A DNA stretch of 64,000 nucleotides, taken from assembly GCA_039090855.1 (NCBI GenBank), contig CM077005.1, forward strand, positions 16,531,921-16,595,920, written 5' to 3'. A program made the position numbers and the translations under genes. Each line of letters begins with the position of its first letter. Positions within the stretch are counted from its first letter, which is position 1. The DNA comes from Macrothele yani (Eukaryota > Arthropoda > Arachnida > Araneae > Macrothelidae). The notes beneath the pieces are model-generated. The model saw nothing but the letters and a program-made list of their open reading frames with translations, did no database searches and was not told where the DNA came from. Shown piece after piece: positions 21,680 through 32,188 of the stretch.

Positions 21680-22856
21680 AGCACGTCTTTTGTAAAAAAA
21701 GATCGTGCTTATGTTACCGGTTTGTCCGTCCGTCCGTCTGTACCCACGCTATCTCAGCAACTATTAGTCCGGTTTGAAAAATTCTTTTTGCATTGGAAAG
21801 CTTGAAATATGCGAATGATGATCCTTTATTTCGTTTTTTTTTACGATGTACATTCGCCGCTAGAGGGCGTAAATGCAGATGATGTCGAATTCAAAAATAC
21901 GTTTTATTCCACATATTTGCTTCTAAACATCCGATTGAAAAAAATATTTTATCCTTCGATTCCATTTATGTCGAAGAGTATTTTAGATATAGTTACTTTT
22001 TAAAATTACGCATTGGTTTTCCGCTAGGGGGCGTAAAAGTAAATTACATTTTCCCCGATAACTCTTCTTCTAAAACTCCGATTTGAAAACTTTTTGCTTC
22101 AGTGGATGCTCCTCGTGATGAAAAATCTTTTGCATATAATTTCAAATTTTGGGTAAAAAATACTTTAGCCACCAGGGGCCGTAAGTGTTAATTTTTGCTT
22201 CTGATGTATTTGCCATAAAATCTGAGCTTCTAAAATATCGATTGAAAACATTCTTTCGTGGACTGATGCCACTCACATCGATAAACATTTTTGGAATATT
22301 TTCTTCTTAAAATATTCTACAGTTTCTCCGCCAGGGGCGTAGATGTATATTTTATTTTTGTCAATAACTCTACTTCTAGGCGTCCGATTTGAAAAATTCC
22401 TTCTTTGTTGGATAGTGTTTCCAGTGTGACACGTTTTTCATATAATTTCAAAATTTTCAAGTAATTCATAGACTTTCCGCTAGGGGGCGTAGAGGTAAAT
22501 TGGGTTTCCCCTATATCTCTGCTTCTAGATCTCCGATTTCATAAATTCTTTCTGTACCGGATACAGCTCCTGATGAGAAATCGTTTGCACATAATTTCTA
22601 ATTTTTGTAAAAAAAATAGTTTGGCCGCCAGGGGCGTAAAGCTTAATTTTCCGCCCCGGTGGCTCAGTGGTCTAAGCGATGGCCTCTGATCATTCGTCCG
22701 AAGGTGTCCGGGTTTGAATCCCGGTGAGGCATGGATGTTGTGTTTGTCTTTCGGCACTGGCTCTCTCCCTTCCCTGGAACCAGTGACCCTAAATTAGGGA
22801 CGGGCGACTGCTTATAGCCCATTGAGTTGCTCAAGGTGGTCGTTAAACCTCCAATC

Positions 22857-22887
<31 letters not shown>

Positions 22888-24263
22888 TAATTTCCGCTTC
22901 TGATGTATTTGCAGCAAAATATGAGCTTTTAAATTCCGATTGAAAAAAACGTCGTTTGCAGACCGATGGTACTCATGTCGACAAACCTTTTAGAAATATT
23001 TTCTTCTTAAAATAAATGCATGGTTTCTCTGCCAGGGGCGTAGATGTATATCTTATTTTTGTCAATATTTCTACTTCTAGGAGTCCGATTTGAAAAATTC
23101 CTTCTTTGTTGGATAGTATGTCCAGTGTGACATGTGTTTCATACAATTTCAAAATTTTTAAGTAATTCGTAGTTTTTCCGCTAGGGGCGTAAAGGTAAAT
23201 TGCCCCCTCCCAACATCTCTGCTTCTAAATCTCCTATTTGAAAAATTCTTTCTGCAGCGGATACACCTCCTGATGGAAAATCCTTTGCACATGATTTATA
23301 GTTTTTGTAAAAAATGGTTTGCCCACCAGGTGGCGTAAGTCTTAATTTCCTCTTCTGATGTATTTGCAGCAAAATATGAGTTTCCAAAATCTCGATTGAA
23401 AAAAAAGTCACTTGTTGTCCGATACTACTACTCATGTCGACAAACGTTTTAGGAACATTTTCTTCTTAAAATAATGCATGGTTTCCACGCCAGGGGGCGT
23501 AGATGTATATCTTATTTTTGTCAATATCTCTACTTCTAGGAGACCGATTGGAAAAATTCCTTCTTTGTTGAATGGTGTTTTCAATGCGAAATGTTTTTCC
23601 TATAAATTCAAAATTTTAAGTAAATCATAGACTTTCCGCTAGGGGGCACAAAGGTAAATTGCGTTTTCTGCGTTATTTCTGCTTCTAAAACTCCGATTTG
23701 AAAAATTCTTCCTGTATCGCATACAAGACCTGATCGAAAATATTTTTCACTTAATTTCTAATGTTTGATAAAGAATGGTTTGGCCACCAGGGGACATAAG
23801 CGTTAATTTCTACTTCTGATGTATTTGTAGCAAAATCTGGGCTCCTGAAAACTCGACTAAATTTTTTTTTTCTTGGACCGATACCGCTCATATGGAAAAA
23901 CCTTTTGGAATACTTTCTTCCTAAAATAATGCATGGTTTTTCCACCAGGGGACGTAAAGTGACACCTTATTTTTGTCGATATCTCTGTTTCTAAGAGTCC
24001 GATTTGAAAAATTATTTCTATGTTGGAGAGCGTTTCCGGTGTGAAATGTTTTTCATATAAATTCATGTTTTTCTTAACGCACAAGTCTGCAACCATAGGG
24101 CGTAAGCTCACGATTCCGTTTACAGCAATATCTGAGGAATTAAAAACGCGATTGAAAAACTTCTTTCTTCTGTCAGATACTATTGTTTTGCAAACCGGTT
24201 CCATTGACTTTGAATAGCTTTGATAAATTTAATTTGCGTCAGAACGGATTCAAAAGACGTGCT
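21680..24263 (+). mobile_element. Family Y: TIR-bounded array of ~152-bp monomers (3-monomer HOR)
   Basis: The ends are perfect 13-bp inverted repeats: AGCACGTCTTTTG at 21680-21692 and CAAAAGACGTGCT at 24251-24263. TTA is present at both outer flanks if the TIR is counted from GCACG. After a GTCCGTCCGTCCGTCTG module come about 14 monomers of ~152 bp. Each has a CCnCnAGGGG(G)CGTA core and a TCTnCTTCTAnnnnTCCGAT core. Three monomer types follow in strict order, ending GTAAATT (A), GTTAATT (B) and GTATAT (C), with an A-to-A period near 458 bp. No open frame encodes a transposase, so the element is non-autonomous. Confidence 0.85.
22650..22881 (+). mobile_element. SINE-A inserted in family Y, with 12-bp TSD
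   Basis: A full-length SINE-A (CCGCCCCGGTGGCTCAGTGG through to a ~25-bp A tail) is flanked by AAAGCTTAATTT at 22638-22649 and 22882-22893. The clean duplication and long pure A tail suggest a relatively recent insertion. It splits one B-type monomer, which lets the order of events be read. Confidence 0.96.
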
Positions 24264-25454
24264 TATTACACCCGAAAATTCGGTGTCATCTTTCTTGTTA
24301 ATTGTTGGTGTTGACGAGCGAATTCGGAGAAGTATTTCAGCAATAATAATGCTTCAGCTTATGGGGTCCATGCCCCCCAGACCACCACTCGAGACCCCAG
24401 GAAGTTTTCTTTCATGAGACACTGGGCCCACCTGTGATTTTTAATTCAAATATGGCCTGAGTAATTGCCAAAATTTAGTTAATATTTTTAGGCTTACATT
24501 CAACCAAATATTTTCAATAATATCTCATTTCGTTATTTAACTTTCACAATTTAATAAAATACAATAGAAAAACAAAATAATACAAAATAGCACGTCACGG
24601 GCTGGGGCGGGCCTAATAGCTGCAATTGAAGGGCTGGACTCACCAAATAAGGCCCGTGTTGACGTCTACTGCCTAAGTGTACTACGACGACTTCGGTTTG
24701 CATCACAAAGTTAACCAACATCGTAAACCGAAACACGGGGAACTCGACGGCTATTTACTTTATCAGAGTTAAAACGTATTATAAACACTGGCAAACAAGA
24801 AGACCCTTGTGGTACCCTCAAAATACTGTTCGTTTACTCCCACAGAAGAGTGTGTAACCCAAAACCAGCAGAGCATCAGCGATTTGGAACCCGGCGTCGA
24901 CACTTTAGTCTCAACAAACAGCATGTTTCTGTAACAGGAGAACGCAGTTTAGAATTTCCACGGACGAAGTTCAACCCTCCTAGCCTTCTCAATATCGGCG
25001 CGATGAAAAATTCCCTGCAAAAACCCTCTTCTTTATAAGGAGCTAGCACACACACACACACACACACACGCACACCGCAAACTCGAGTAACTCGATACCA
25101 GACAACCCAGACGATGGCGTACTTTGGTTCTTGAGAGTCACAGTCTCGGAAGATAGTACGGGCAAAGAATAGCCATGTTAAACGCCGGGAACGAATTTCA
25201 CAGGAAAAAAAAAATCGATATGGTTGCAGACATATCTATTACTACAAGCGTTAATTCCGAAAATTTAGTTAATGAGCAACCTTATTTCGCTTACCAGCAT
25301 TTCGAATCTATGGTATATTTTTAACTGCTTTTATAACAATAGGATGCTACTGAACTTTCTGTTCTAATAACCACGACATTCAGAAAAATTACTACATGAC
25401 AGCATTTCCTAAAGATATTTTAAGTTGAAATCAGTATAGATTTCTAATTTTCAA
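24264..25454. other. Unassigned sequence with microsatellites
   Basis: No gene is recognised. An (AC)n run lies at 25046-25070. The segment 24671-24730 weakly resembles 5796-5860. Confidence 0.4.
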
Positions 25455-25455
25455 T

Positions 25456-25484
25456 ATATATATATATATATATATATACATATC
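25456..25484. repeat. (TA)n microsatellite at RTE 3' end
   Basis: A TA run continues directly into the ATCATCATCATCATTG tail of the RTE copy. RTE elements commonly end in simple repeats, so part of this run may belong to the element. Confidence 0.85.
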
Positions 25485-26975
25485 ATCATCATCATCATTG
25501 TCAACCATTATCAATCCACTGCTGGACGAAGGTCTCCCCAAGTTTCCTCCACAACGGTCTGTCTTGTGCCAGTCTCCTCCATGTCACTCCCGCATACTTT
25601 CGAATTTCATCCACCCATCTTCCATGTGGTCTTCTTCTGGGTCTTTTCCTGTCCCTTGGAATCCAATCTAAAATTTCGGCTGTCCATCGATGGTCTGTTC
25701 TTCTGGCAGTATGTCCAGCCCATTGCCATTTCAGGGATTTAACTCTGATCATGATGTCTTCCACTCTTGTCATTTTTCGGATCCACGAGTTCCTCTTCTT
25801 ATCTCTCCTGGTTACACCAAGCATGCACCTCTCCATGCTGCTTTGAGTTGTCTGCAGCCTTTGTATGTCTCTTTTAGCTAAGGTCCACGTCTCTGCACCA
25901 TACGTAAGCACTGGAAGGATGCATTGATCAAACACTTTTCTTTTAAGACATAATGGCATATTGCTCTTGAAAATTATGCTGTTTCTTCCAAAAGCTCTCC
26001 AGGCAAGTTTTGTACGCCGATTAATTTCTTCACCAATGTGACCCTCACTTGATATCTGCTGTCCAAGATAAACGTACGTGTCTGTTATCTCCAGCTTTTC
26101 TCCATCAATCGATAAATCTTCATTTCTTGTAAAAGCATTGTACATCACTTTTGTCTTCTGAAAGTTCATTTTTAATCCCACTTCTTTACTCTTGTCAGCA
26201 AGTTCCTGGATCATACTCTGAAGCTCTGATGGGGTAGTTGCAAAAATGACTACATCATCAGCAAAACGAAGGTGGGTTAGATAATCTCCATTAATCTTTA
26301 TCCCTTTGTTTTCCCAGTTCAGTGATTGAAAGACATTTTCCAATGTGGCATTAAAGAGCTTCGGAGATATAGTGTCACCTTGTCTCACTCCCTTTCCAAT
26401 TTTTATATGTGTTGTATTTTCAAACAGCCGAATCTTTGCACTTGCATTTTCATAGATGTTATTAATAATATTAATGTATGCATCTTCAATACCGCAGGAT
26501 TTCAGAGCCATTGCAACTGCTGATGGTTTCACCGAATCAAAGGCTTTTTCATAATCGATAAAAGCCATGCACAATGGAAGTTCATATTCCCTCGCTCTTT
26601 CAATTAGTTCTCTCAGTACGTGGATATGATCTATTGTGCTGTAGCCACTTCTGAATCCAGCTTGTTCTCTCGGTTGAGCCATGTCCAGTGTCACCTTCAA
26701 GCGGTGTGAAAGAACTTTAGTGAAGATTTTATAAACCACTGATAGGAGGCTGATAGGTCTGTAGTTCCTGAGATCCTCATTGTCACCTTTTTTATGTAGC
26801 AAGATCATTGTAGCGTTGTTCCAATCCTCAGGAATTTTCCCTTCATTAAGGCATCGAGTGAAAATTTGGGCGAGTACTGTTTCGATTTCTCCACTTGCTT
26901 CTTGTATGATGTCTACAGTAATTCCATCTTCTCCTGGAGCTTTTCCCCGCTTCATGTTCTTGATTGCATAAATGT
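25485..26975 (-). mobile_element. RTE LINE, 5'-truncated copy 2
   Basis: This is the same family as 959-4130 at high identity, starting at the 3' ATCATCATC tail and cut off after TTCATGTTCTTGATTGCA. Only the RT and C-terminal half remain. The open reading frame is uninterrupted, so this is a much younger insertion than copy 1. The shared cut point with the copy at 57792-59445 is notable. Confidence 0.92.
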
Positions 26976-26988
26976 TTGGATGAGTCAA
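25501..26988 (-). CDS. RTE reverse transcriptase, C-terminal ~490 residues, frame intact
   Basis: The 495-codon frame lacks the endonuclease but holds a complete RT core. Its first few residues (up to about residue 8) come from flanking DNA. The RT then shows KMKRGKAPGEDGITVDII-type text, RPISLLSVVYKIF, QAGFRSGYST, AFIDYEKAFDSV with a catalytic Asp, GVRQGDTISPKLFNATLE and LRFADDVVIF (active-site Asp pair). The thumb region and the conserved post-RT segment (YLGQQISSEGHI, VLTYGAETWTL, RNSWIRKMTRV, QWAGHTARR, RRRPHGRW) end in QWIDNG. It would lack target nicking activity. Whether it is transcribed cannot be told from sequence. Confidence 0.9.
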   Translation of the reverse strand: MTHPNIYAIKNMKRGKAPGEDGITVDIIQEASGEIETVLAQIFTRCLNEGKIPEDWNNATMILLHKKGDNEDLRNYRPISLLSVVYKIFTKVLSHRLKVTLDMAQPREQAGFRSGYSTIDHIHVLRELIERAREYELPLCMAFIDYEKAFDSVKPSAVAMALKSCGIEDAYINIINNIYENASAKIRLFENTTHIKIGKGVRQGDTISPKLFNATLENVFQSLNWENKGIKINGDYLTHLRFADDVVIFATTPSELQSMIQELADKSKEVGLKMNFQKTKVMYNAFTRNEDLSIDGEKLEITDTYVYLGQQISSEGHIGEEINRRTKLAWRAFGRNSIIFKSNMPLCLKRKVFDQCILPVLTYGAETWTLAKRDIQRLQTTQSSMERCMLGVTRRDKKRNSWIRKMTRVEDIMIRVKSLKWQWAGHTARRTDHRWTAEILDWIPRDRKRPRRRPHGRWVDEIRKYAGVTWRRLAQDRPLWRKLGETFVQQWIDNG

Positions 26989-27017
26989 CGATTTTTGGAT
27001 GGCACCATAATTTCAAA

Positions 27018-27990
27018 AAAAAAAAAAAGGGGGGGGGGTTGTCGACAGGACTCGCTCGTCGGCCTGGTCGACCTGGAAGTGTTGTTCCGGAGCGTAATGT
27101 TAACACTGGACAATCCTACAAGAATATCGACGAATTACGTCTGAAGACATAGCGGCGTCAACTAATATTTCAAAAATGTCGGCCTTCCGCATTCTACGCG
27201 ACAAATTACTGCTGCATGGTGTGTATTCCAGATGGGTACCTCATCACCTGACGAGAGAACAACTGTTAGCCAGTTTTCAGGTATGGCATGAGTGGAAACA
27301 AATGAGTGCAAAGGATCCAAACTTTTTAAACACAGTGATAACTGCCGACGAAACATAGGTCCACTATTTCGGCCCTCTCACGAAGCGTGCAACGAGTAAA
27401 TACACAGACTCGCCTCCTCCGAAAAAAGTCCACCAAACCAAATGGGCTGGGAAGGTGATGATGATAATTTTCTTTGATTATAAAGGTGTAGCCTACCAGC
27501 ATGCCGTTCCTCCACAAATTACTGTCAATGCTGAGTATTACATTTCAGTCTTGAAGCGTCTGCGACGACACATATCGATTGAGCGGCCGGAACTGGTGGG
27601 CAAGTGGACCCTACACCATGATAACGCCCGCCCACATGTGGTTGCTTGTGTTCAATAGTTTCTTACGAAATGCAGTATTGAAATCATGCCACAGCCTGCC
27701 TACAGTCCTGACCTCGCCCCGTGCGATTTCTGGTTGTTTCCAACAATGAAGGAGAAGTTCCGTGGCGCAACATTCAACACAGATGCTGACGTTATTCAAG
27801 CTGTACAGGGGTCGCTAAAGCAGCTTCGACAGAATGCCTTCGCCACATGCTTTGAAAAGTGGAATGAACGATGGGACCGTTGCATATCATCCGAGGGAAG
27901 ATACTTTGAGAAAGAATAACATATATTTTGCTGTACCTATATTTCTTCATTTTGTGTAATTTTACTCTCAGTTTTTATGGAACGGCAGTT
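27018..27990 (+). mobile_element. mariner-like remnant (plus strand)
   Basis: An A14-G10 homopolymer junction (27018-27041) precedes mariner-related coding sequence on the plus strand. TIRs could not be identified with confidence. The left edge abuts the truncated RTE end within about 45 bp. Confidence 0.6.
27176..27919 (+). pseudogene. mariner transposase (DD34D) remnant
   Basis: The sequence shows SAFRILRDKLLLHGVYSRWV (HTH end and linker), FLNTVITADET followed by a stop where the usual text is GDETW, then VHYFGP-type text in another frame. VMMIIFFDYKGVAYQHAVPP follows. The second catalytic block HHDNARPHVVACV is followed by a stop, and PAYSPDLAPCDFWLFP has the third Asp 34 residues after the second. 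The C-terminus NAFATCFEKWNERWDRCI agrees with mariner. Two in-frame stops and one or more frameshifts make it non-functional. The N-terminal HTH is mostly missing. Confidence 0.85.
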
Positions 27991-28842
27991 GTATTTTACT
28001 AAATTCCTCTACATTTAAGCGAAAGAAGAAGAAGAAGCACTGTTGTTTGCGTTCATAAAACGTAACAATATCTCATTACAACCTGCGTAAATTACGAACA
28101 TCTTATCCTTTTATATTTTCATCACCCATTTTCCCATTTCTATATAGTTCGTTCATTCCCTTTGCAACTTCCCGGTAGTTACACCGTTCATTCTTCTACT
28201 TCTTAATATTCATTTCATTCCTCCTGCTATTTCCCTTGTATGCAGTTCTACCATTAATAATCACTTTCTCTATACTTTCCTCTCTATCCTCTATTTCGCT
28301 CTTTCTTTCTTTCTTTCTTTCTTTCTAGTTCTATCATTTCGTGAGCGATCCATCCAGAATCAAGACTGATATATCCAAATTTAAAGTAAGCGCATCAGTG
28401 TACTTTCAACGGGCAACAAAAATGCCCGCGCCCGAACGCACACAATGAGTACATACATATATACATATGCTGAAGATTGCAGAATTGAAGCAACGTAAAC
28501 CTTCCCTTCACCAAAGCGCATTTCTTTTCTAGTTCCAATATGGTTTTTCTTCCATCAGTGTCGATGCATGGTCACAGCTGCCATCAACCACAGTGGCCAC
28601 GGACCGCCTTCTTGCTGTCTCCATATTTTGACATAAACGGAGAGCGGGGAGTGGGGGGGGGCGAACTAAGCAATAGAAAAGATAACACATATAAACGCAA
28701 AGTAAAGTAATTCGCTCGGTAACACATTTTAAATTCAGGCAACGAGCAAAAATCAATGCACGTTTAGTATCACAGATGTTACACACCAACTGTACATTCT
28801 TTTTAAAAATTTCTTCACGAGCATCGCCCTAAAAAAGATATA
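27991..28842. other. Unassigned sequence with (TTTC)n microsatellite
   Basis: No gene is recognised. (TTTC)n covers about 28299-28326 and a GAAGAAGAAG run lies near 28021. Confidence 0.4.
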
Positions 28843-29344
28843 CAGGGGTTGGACAGAATAATGTGTATACCTAGGAAAAGAAGTTTTTACGTACCTTGTA
28901 GGGTCTGGGACCACCTTTGGCATTCAAAACGGCCTAAATCCTCCTTGGAATGGACGAATACAAATCCTTGATGGTGGTTAATGGGGTGTTACACCATTCT
29001 TCAAGAACAAACTGCTCCACGTCCTAGAGAGATGTAGGAGGAGGATAACGCGATCTTACCCTGTTTCCCAACACAGACCACAGTGGCTCGATGATGTTTA
29101 AATCTGGTGATTGGGGAGGCCAAGGAAGGTGTGAAAGTTCGTCCTCATGTTCCTCAAACCTTGATTGGACATTCCGAGCTCTGTGAATTGGGGCGTTATC
29201 ACTTGATAAATGGCATCCCCTGCAGGAAACAATGCCTGAGCCATTGGATGGACTTGGTCAGGGCCGGATTAAGGGGGGGGGTCTATAGGGGTTATAGCCT
29301 TGGGGCCCACCATAACCAAGGGCACAAAAGGCATGTCTGGGCAA

Positions 29345-29384
<40 letters not shown>

Positions 29385-29484
29385 TAATACAGTTTTACTT
29401 TTGTCTCGTATAATTTCCACTTGGTAAGAAACAGAGGCTAGAAAACCAACAGATTTCAAAACAGTGACTCACCATGGGTAAATA

Positions 29485-30913
29485 CACTGACGGAAAAAAA
29501 ATCCCAACACCAAGAAGGGGTTGTGTTAGATAAACGACAGTTGGTAGGCGGTGAGAGTACATCTGTAAGATGACGTCTATGCAAATTTCGCGCTCGGCGC
29601 ATACGTGTGGCACTAGTAGCGCCCCTTCGGAACATGCAAAGCAGGTTTGCTGTAAATACGCTCTGTGACGTTCGTGAGCGTTAGTTATCGTTGAGATTCG
29701 ACGTAGTGTGTTGATGTTAGTCAAGAATGCCTTTAAGAAGACGAAGAAGCCATTATCAACAGCTCACGTAGTTTGAACGAGGTCGTGTAATAGGGCTACG
29801 AGAAGGTGGATTTTCTTTCCGCAATATTGCAGAACGACTTGGCAGGAATGTAGCCACTGTGCATGATTGTTGGCAGCGGTGGTCAAGGGAAGGTACTGCC
29901 TCAAGAAGACCGGGCTCTGACCGGCCACGTGGCACTCCCGAGAGGGAAGACCGCCGTGCACGGCGTATGACCGTGGCGCATCATACCGCGTCTGCAGCAG
30001 CAATTCGAGCTGCAGTTGCCACCACAGTGACACAACGAACTGTTACAAATCGGTTACTTGAAGGACAGCTCCGAGCCAGACGCCCTATAGCGTGCATTCC
30101 ACTTACTCCAAACCACTGCCGTTTGCGACGTCAGTGGTGTCAAGCTAGAGCTCATTGGAGGACGGAGTGGAGATCTGTTGTGTTTTCTGATGAAAGCCGG
30201 TTCTGCCTGTGTGCCAGTGATGGCCGTGTGTTGGTTAGAAGGAGGCCAGGTGAGCGCCTGCAACCAACCTGTCTGCGGCTGAGACACACTGGACCTACAC
30301 CTGGAGTTATGGTCTGGGGAGCAATTTCCTATGACAGCAGGAGCACTCTCGTGGTTATCCCACGCACCCTGACGGCACAATTGTACGTCGGTCTGGTGAT
30401 TCAACCTGTTGTGCTGCCATTCATGAACAGCATTCCAGGGGGTCTTTTCCAACAGGATAACGCTCGTCCGCATACCGCTGTTGTAACCCAACATGCTCTA
30501 CAGAGTGTCGACATGTTGCCGTGGCCTGCTAGATCACCAGATCTTTCACCAATCGAGCACGTATGGGACATCATTGGACGACAACTCCAGCGTCACCCCC
30601 AACCAGCATTAACCGTCCCTGTATTGACCGACCAAGTGCAACAGGCACGGAACTCCATCCCACAAACAGACATCCAGCACCTGTACGACACAATGCATGA
30701 ACGTTTGCGTGCTTGCATTCAACATTCTGGCGGTTACACCGGTTATTAATGTACCAGCATTTCACATTTAAAATGGCTCCTCTCGAGCTTACAATAAGCT
30801 GTGATCTTGAAACCTTAATCGATTAAATATGTTACCTATACAAATGTATTGCCGCCATTTCATTCCTCTACAACTATTTTTTCGTGGTGTTGGGATTTCT
30901 TTTTCCGTCAGTG
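29485..30913 (+). mobile_element. Tc1-like transposon, family 4 (innermost of nest)
   Basis: TIRs CACTGACGGAAAAAAAATCC and, from the right on the other strand, CACTGACGGAAAAAGAAATC both continue into CCAACACCA. TA flanks at 29483-29484 and 30914-30915. Length 1429 bp. Being inside the hAT-like element, it is the youngest of the three. Confidence 0.96.
29727..30749 (+). pseudogene. Tc1 transposase, family 4, one stop codon (DD32E spacing)
   Basis: The frame runs 341 codons from ATG 29727 (MPLRRRRSHYQQLT) to the stop at 30747, with one in-frame TAG at codon 15 (29769-29771). The downstream 296-codon stretch is uninterrupted. HTH segments (SFRNIAERLGRNVATVHDCW; the RRARRMTVAHHT linker) precede VVFSDESRFCLCASDG (first Asp), GVMVWGAISYDSRS, LFQQDNARPHTAVV (second Asp) and PWPARSPDLSPIEHVW (Glu). 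The spacing between the second Asp and the Glu is 32 residues, not the 34 usual for Tc1. All three catalytic residues are present. The C-terminus is CIQHSGGYTGY. It is the best-preserved transposase in the window. Confidence 0.93.
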
Positions 30914-32188
30914 TATTTCTTGTCGTTGAGGTCAGCGGTGAGGACGAGACAGTTTCAGCTTTTTCACTACCATCCACCCACACCTCCCAATTTGTACTTG
31001 GAACCGTTAATTGTCGAAGTCCTCTTTGGCTTCATATTGCGTTTAACAAAAAGGATGAACTAAGAAAGGAATACAATGGTAAATCAGTAGAAAATCCAAA
31101 ACAAAATCCAGGAATCTTAAGCTTTTAACTCATGTTCTTGTGAGAACAATGAAAAATACGGTCACTTATTCTGAAAACTCTGCAGATAATTTAGTAGTTA
31201 CAGTTTTGTGTTTTAACGGACTTCATAATACTGTAGTTCTCCATCATAAGTTCTTTGGGGGCCAACACAGATGTCTTAGCCTTGTCTTAGCCTAGGGGCC
31301 CACTAAGGCCTTAATCCGGCCCTGAACTTGGTCGGCCAAAACGGTTTCATACACCCTGCGAGTCATCCGTCCTTTCAAGGTGATCAGGGGACCTGCTGAA
31401 AACCACGATATGATCACCGAGAGCATGACAGAAACACCACCATGCTGCAATTCTGAGAGCATGTAGTCTGGGTTGTACGCTTCTGACGATGTTCTCCACA
31501 CATAAACACGTCCTGCGGTGCAGAATAGTGTGGATGTGGATTCATCCGACCACATTACACGCTTCCATGCAGCCGCAGTCCACGTTGTATGCTCCTGGCA
31601 CCACTTCCGTCGCCATTGTGCATTCACTCGGGTCACTATAGGTTTTGTAATAGCAGATCTTTCATGAATATATTGTTTATGCAGTTCCCTGCGCACTGTT
31701 TTCGTTGATATTGGGGTCTGGAGATGCAGATTGAGCTTCGCACTAATTTTCGGCGCCGTGGTCTTCTTATTACGGGTTACAATCCTCTTTAATGCTCTCC
31801 TGTTTCTGTCAGTCAGGGTCGTTTTCCGACCGCTGTTCTGTTTCGCAGACGAGGTTTTAGCCACAAACACGGTATGCTGTCATGACGCTAGACACAGTAG
31901 CTCTCGATACCCCCTACCCTGGCGACTGTTGTCACGGAGGCACCAACTAGCCGGCCACTAACAAATAGCCCTCCTTTGAAATCCGTTAGGTCACTCATTT
32001 TTGTCGTCACCCTGAAAGAATATTTGCAACAAGACATTTTAAATGCACTTAAACAGGACCTTGAGGTTCTAAACAAAGCCATTACGACCAAAAAGTGCTG
32101 GATACCTACGCGTATTGCCACATACGCAGTTGCATTACAAGTCACGTCTCTGAGCATGGTGTTCACATTATTTTGTCCAACCCCTGTA

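Larger units (their letters stand above)
29259..31324. mobile_element. hAT-like non-autonomous element inside Tc1 family 3
   Basis: The TIR CAGGGCCGGATTAAGG at 29259 pairs with CCTTAATCCGGCCCTG ending at 31324. Flanking 8-bp sequences GACTTGGT (29251-29258) and AACTTGGT (31325-31332) form the target duplication with one mismatch. An 8-bp duplication and CAGGG termini fit the hAT superfamily. The element has no recognisable transposase core of its own; a 99-codon frame at 30829-31128 is unassigned. It contains a (GA)n run at 29351-29380 and the Tc1 at 29485-30913. Confidence 0.85.
28890..31998 (-). pseudogene. Tc1 transposase, family 3, split by a hAT-like insertion
   Basis: The start near 31998 reads MSDLTDFKGGLFVSGRLVGA. 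The second HTH and linker read GRKTTLTDRNRRALKRIVTR. The first catalytic Asp lies in MWSDESTSTLF, and GRVYVWRTSSEAYNPDY follows. Coding stops at the insertion boundary near 31324 and resumes at 29250. There a decayed C-terminal half (GLPNHQI-stop, then HCGLCWETG, matching the usual SPDLNxIExLW block by position) runs to about 28890. In addition to the insertion there are stops in both halves. Confidence 0.82.
28843..32186 (-). mobile_element. Tc1-like transposon, family 3 (outer host of a nest)
   Basis: TIRs CAGGGGTTGGACAGAATAAT (left) and, on the other strand from the right, CAGGGGTTGGACAAAATAAT are flanked by TA at 28841-28842 and 32187-32188. Removing the hAT-like insertion and its duplicated 8 bp leaves about 1270 bp, the normal Tc1 size, which supports the nesting interpretation. 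Confidence 0.94.
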
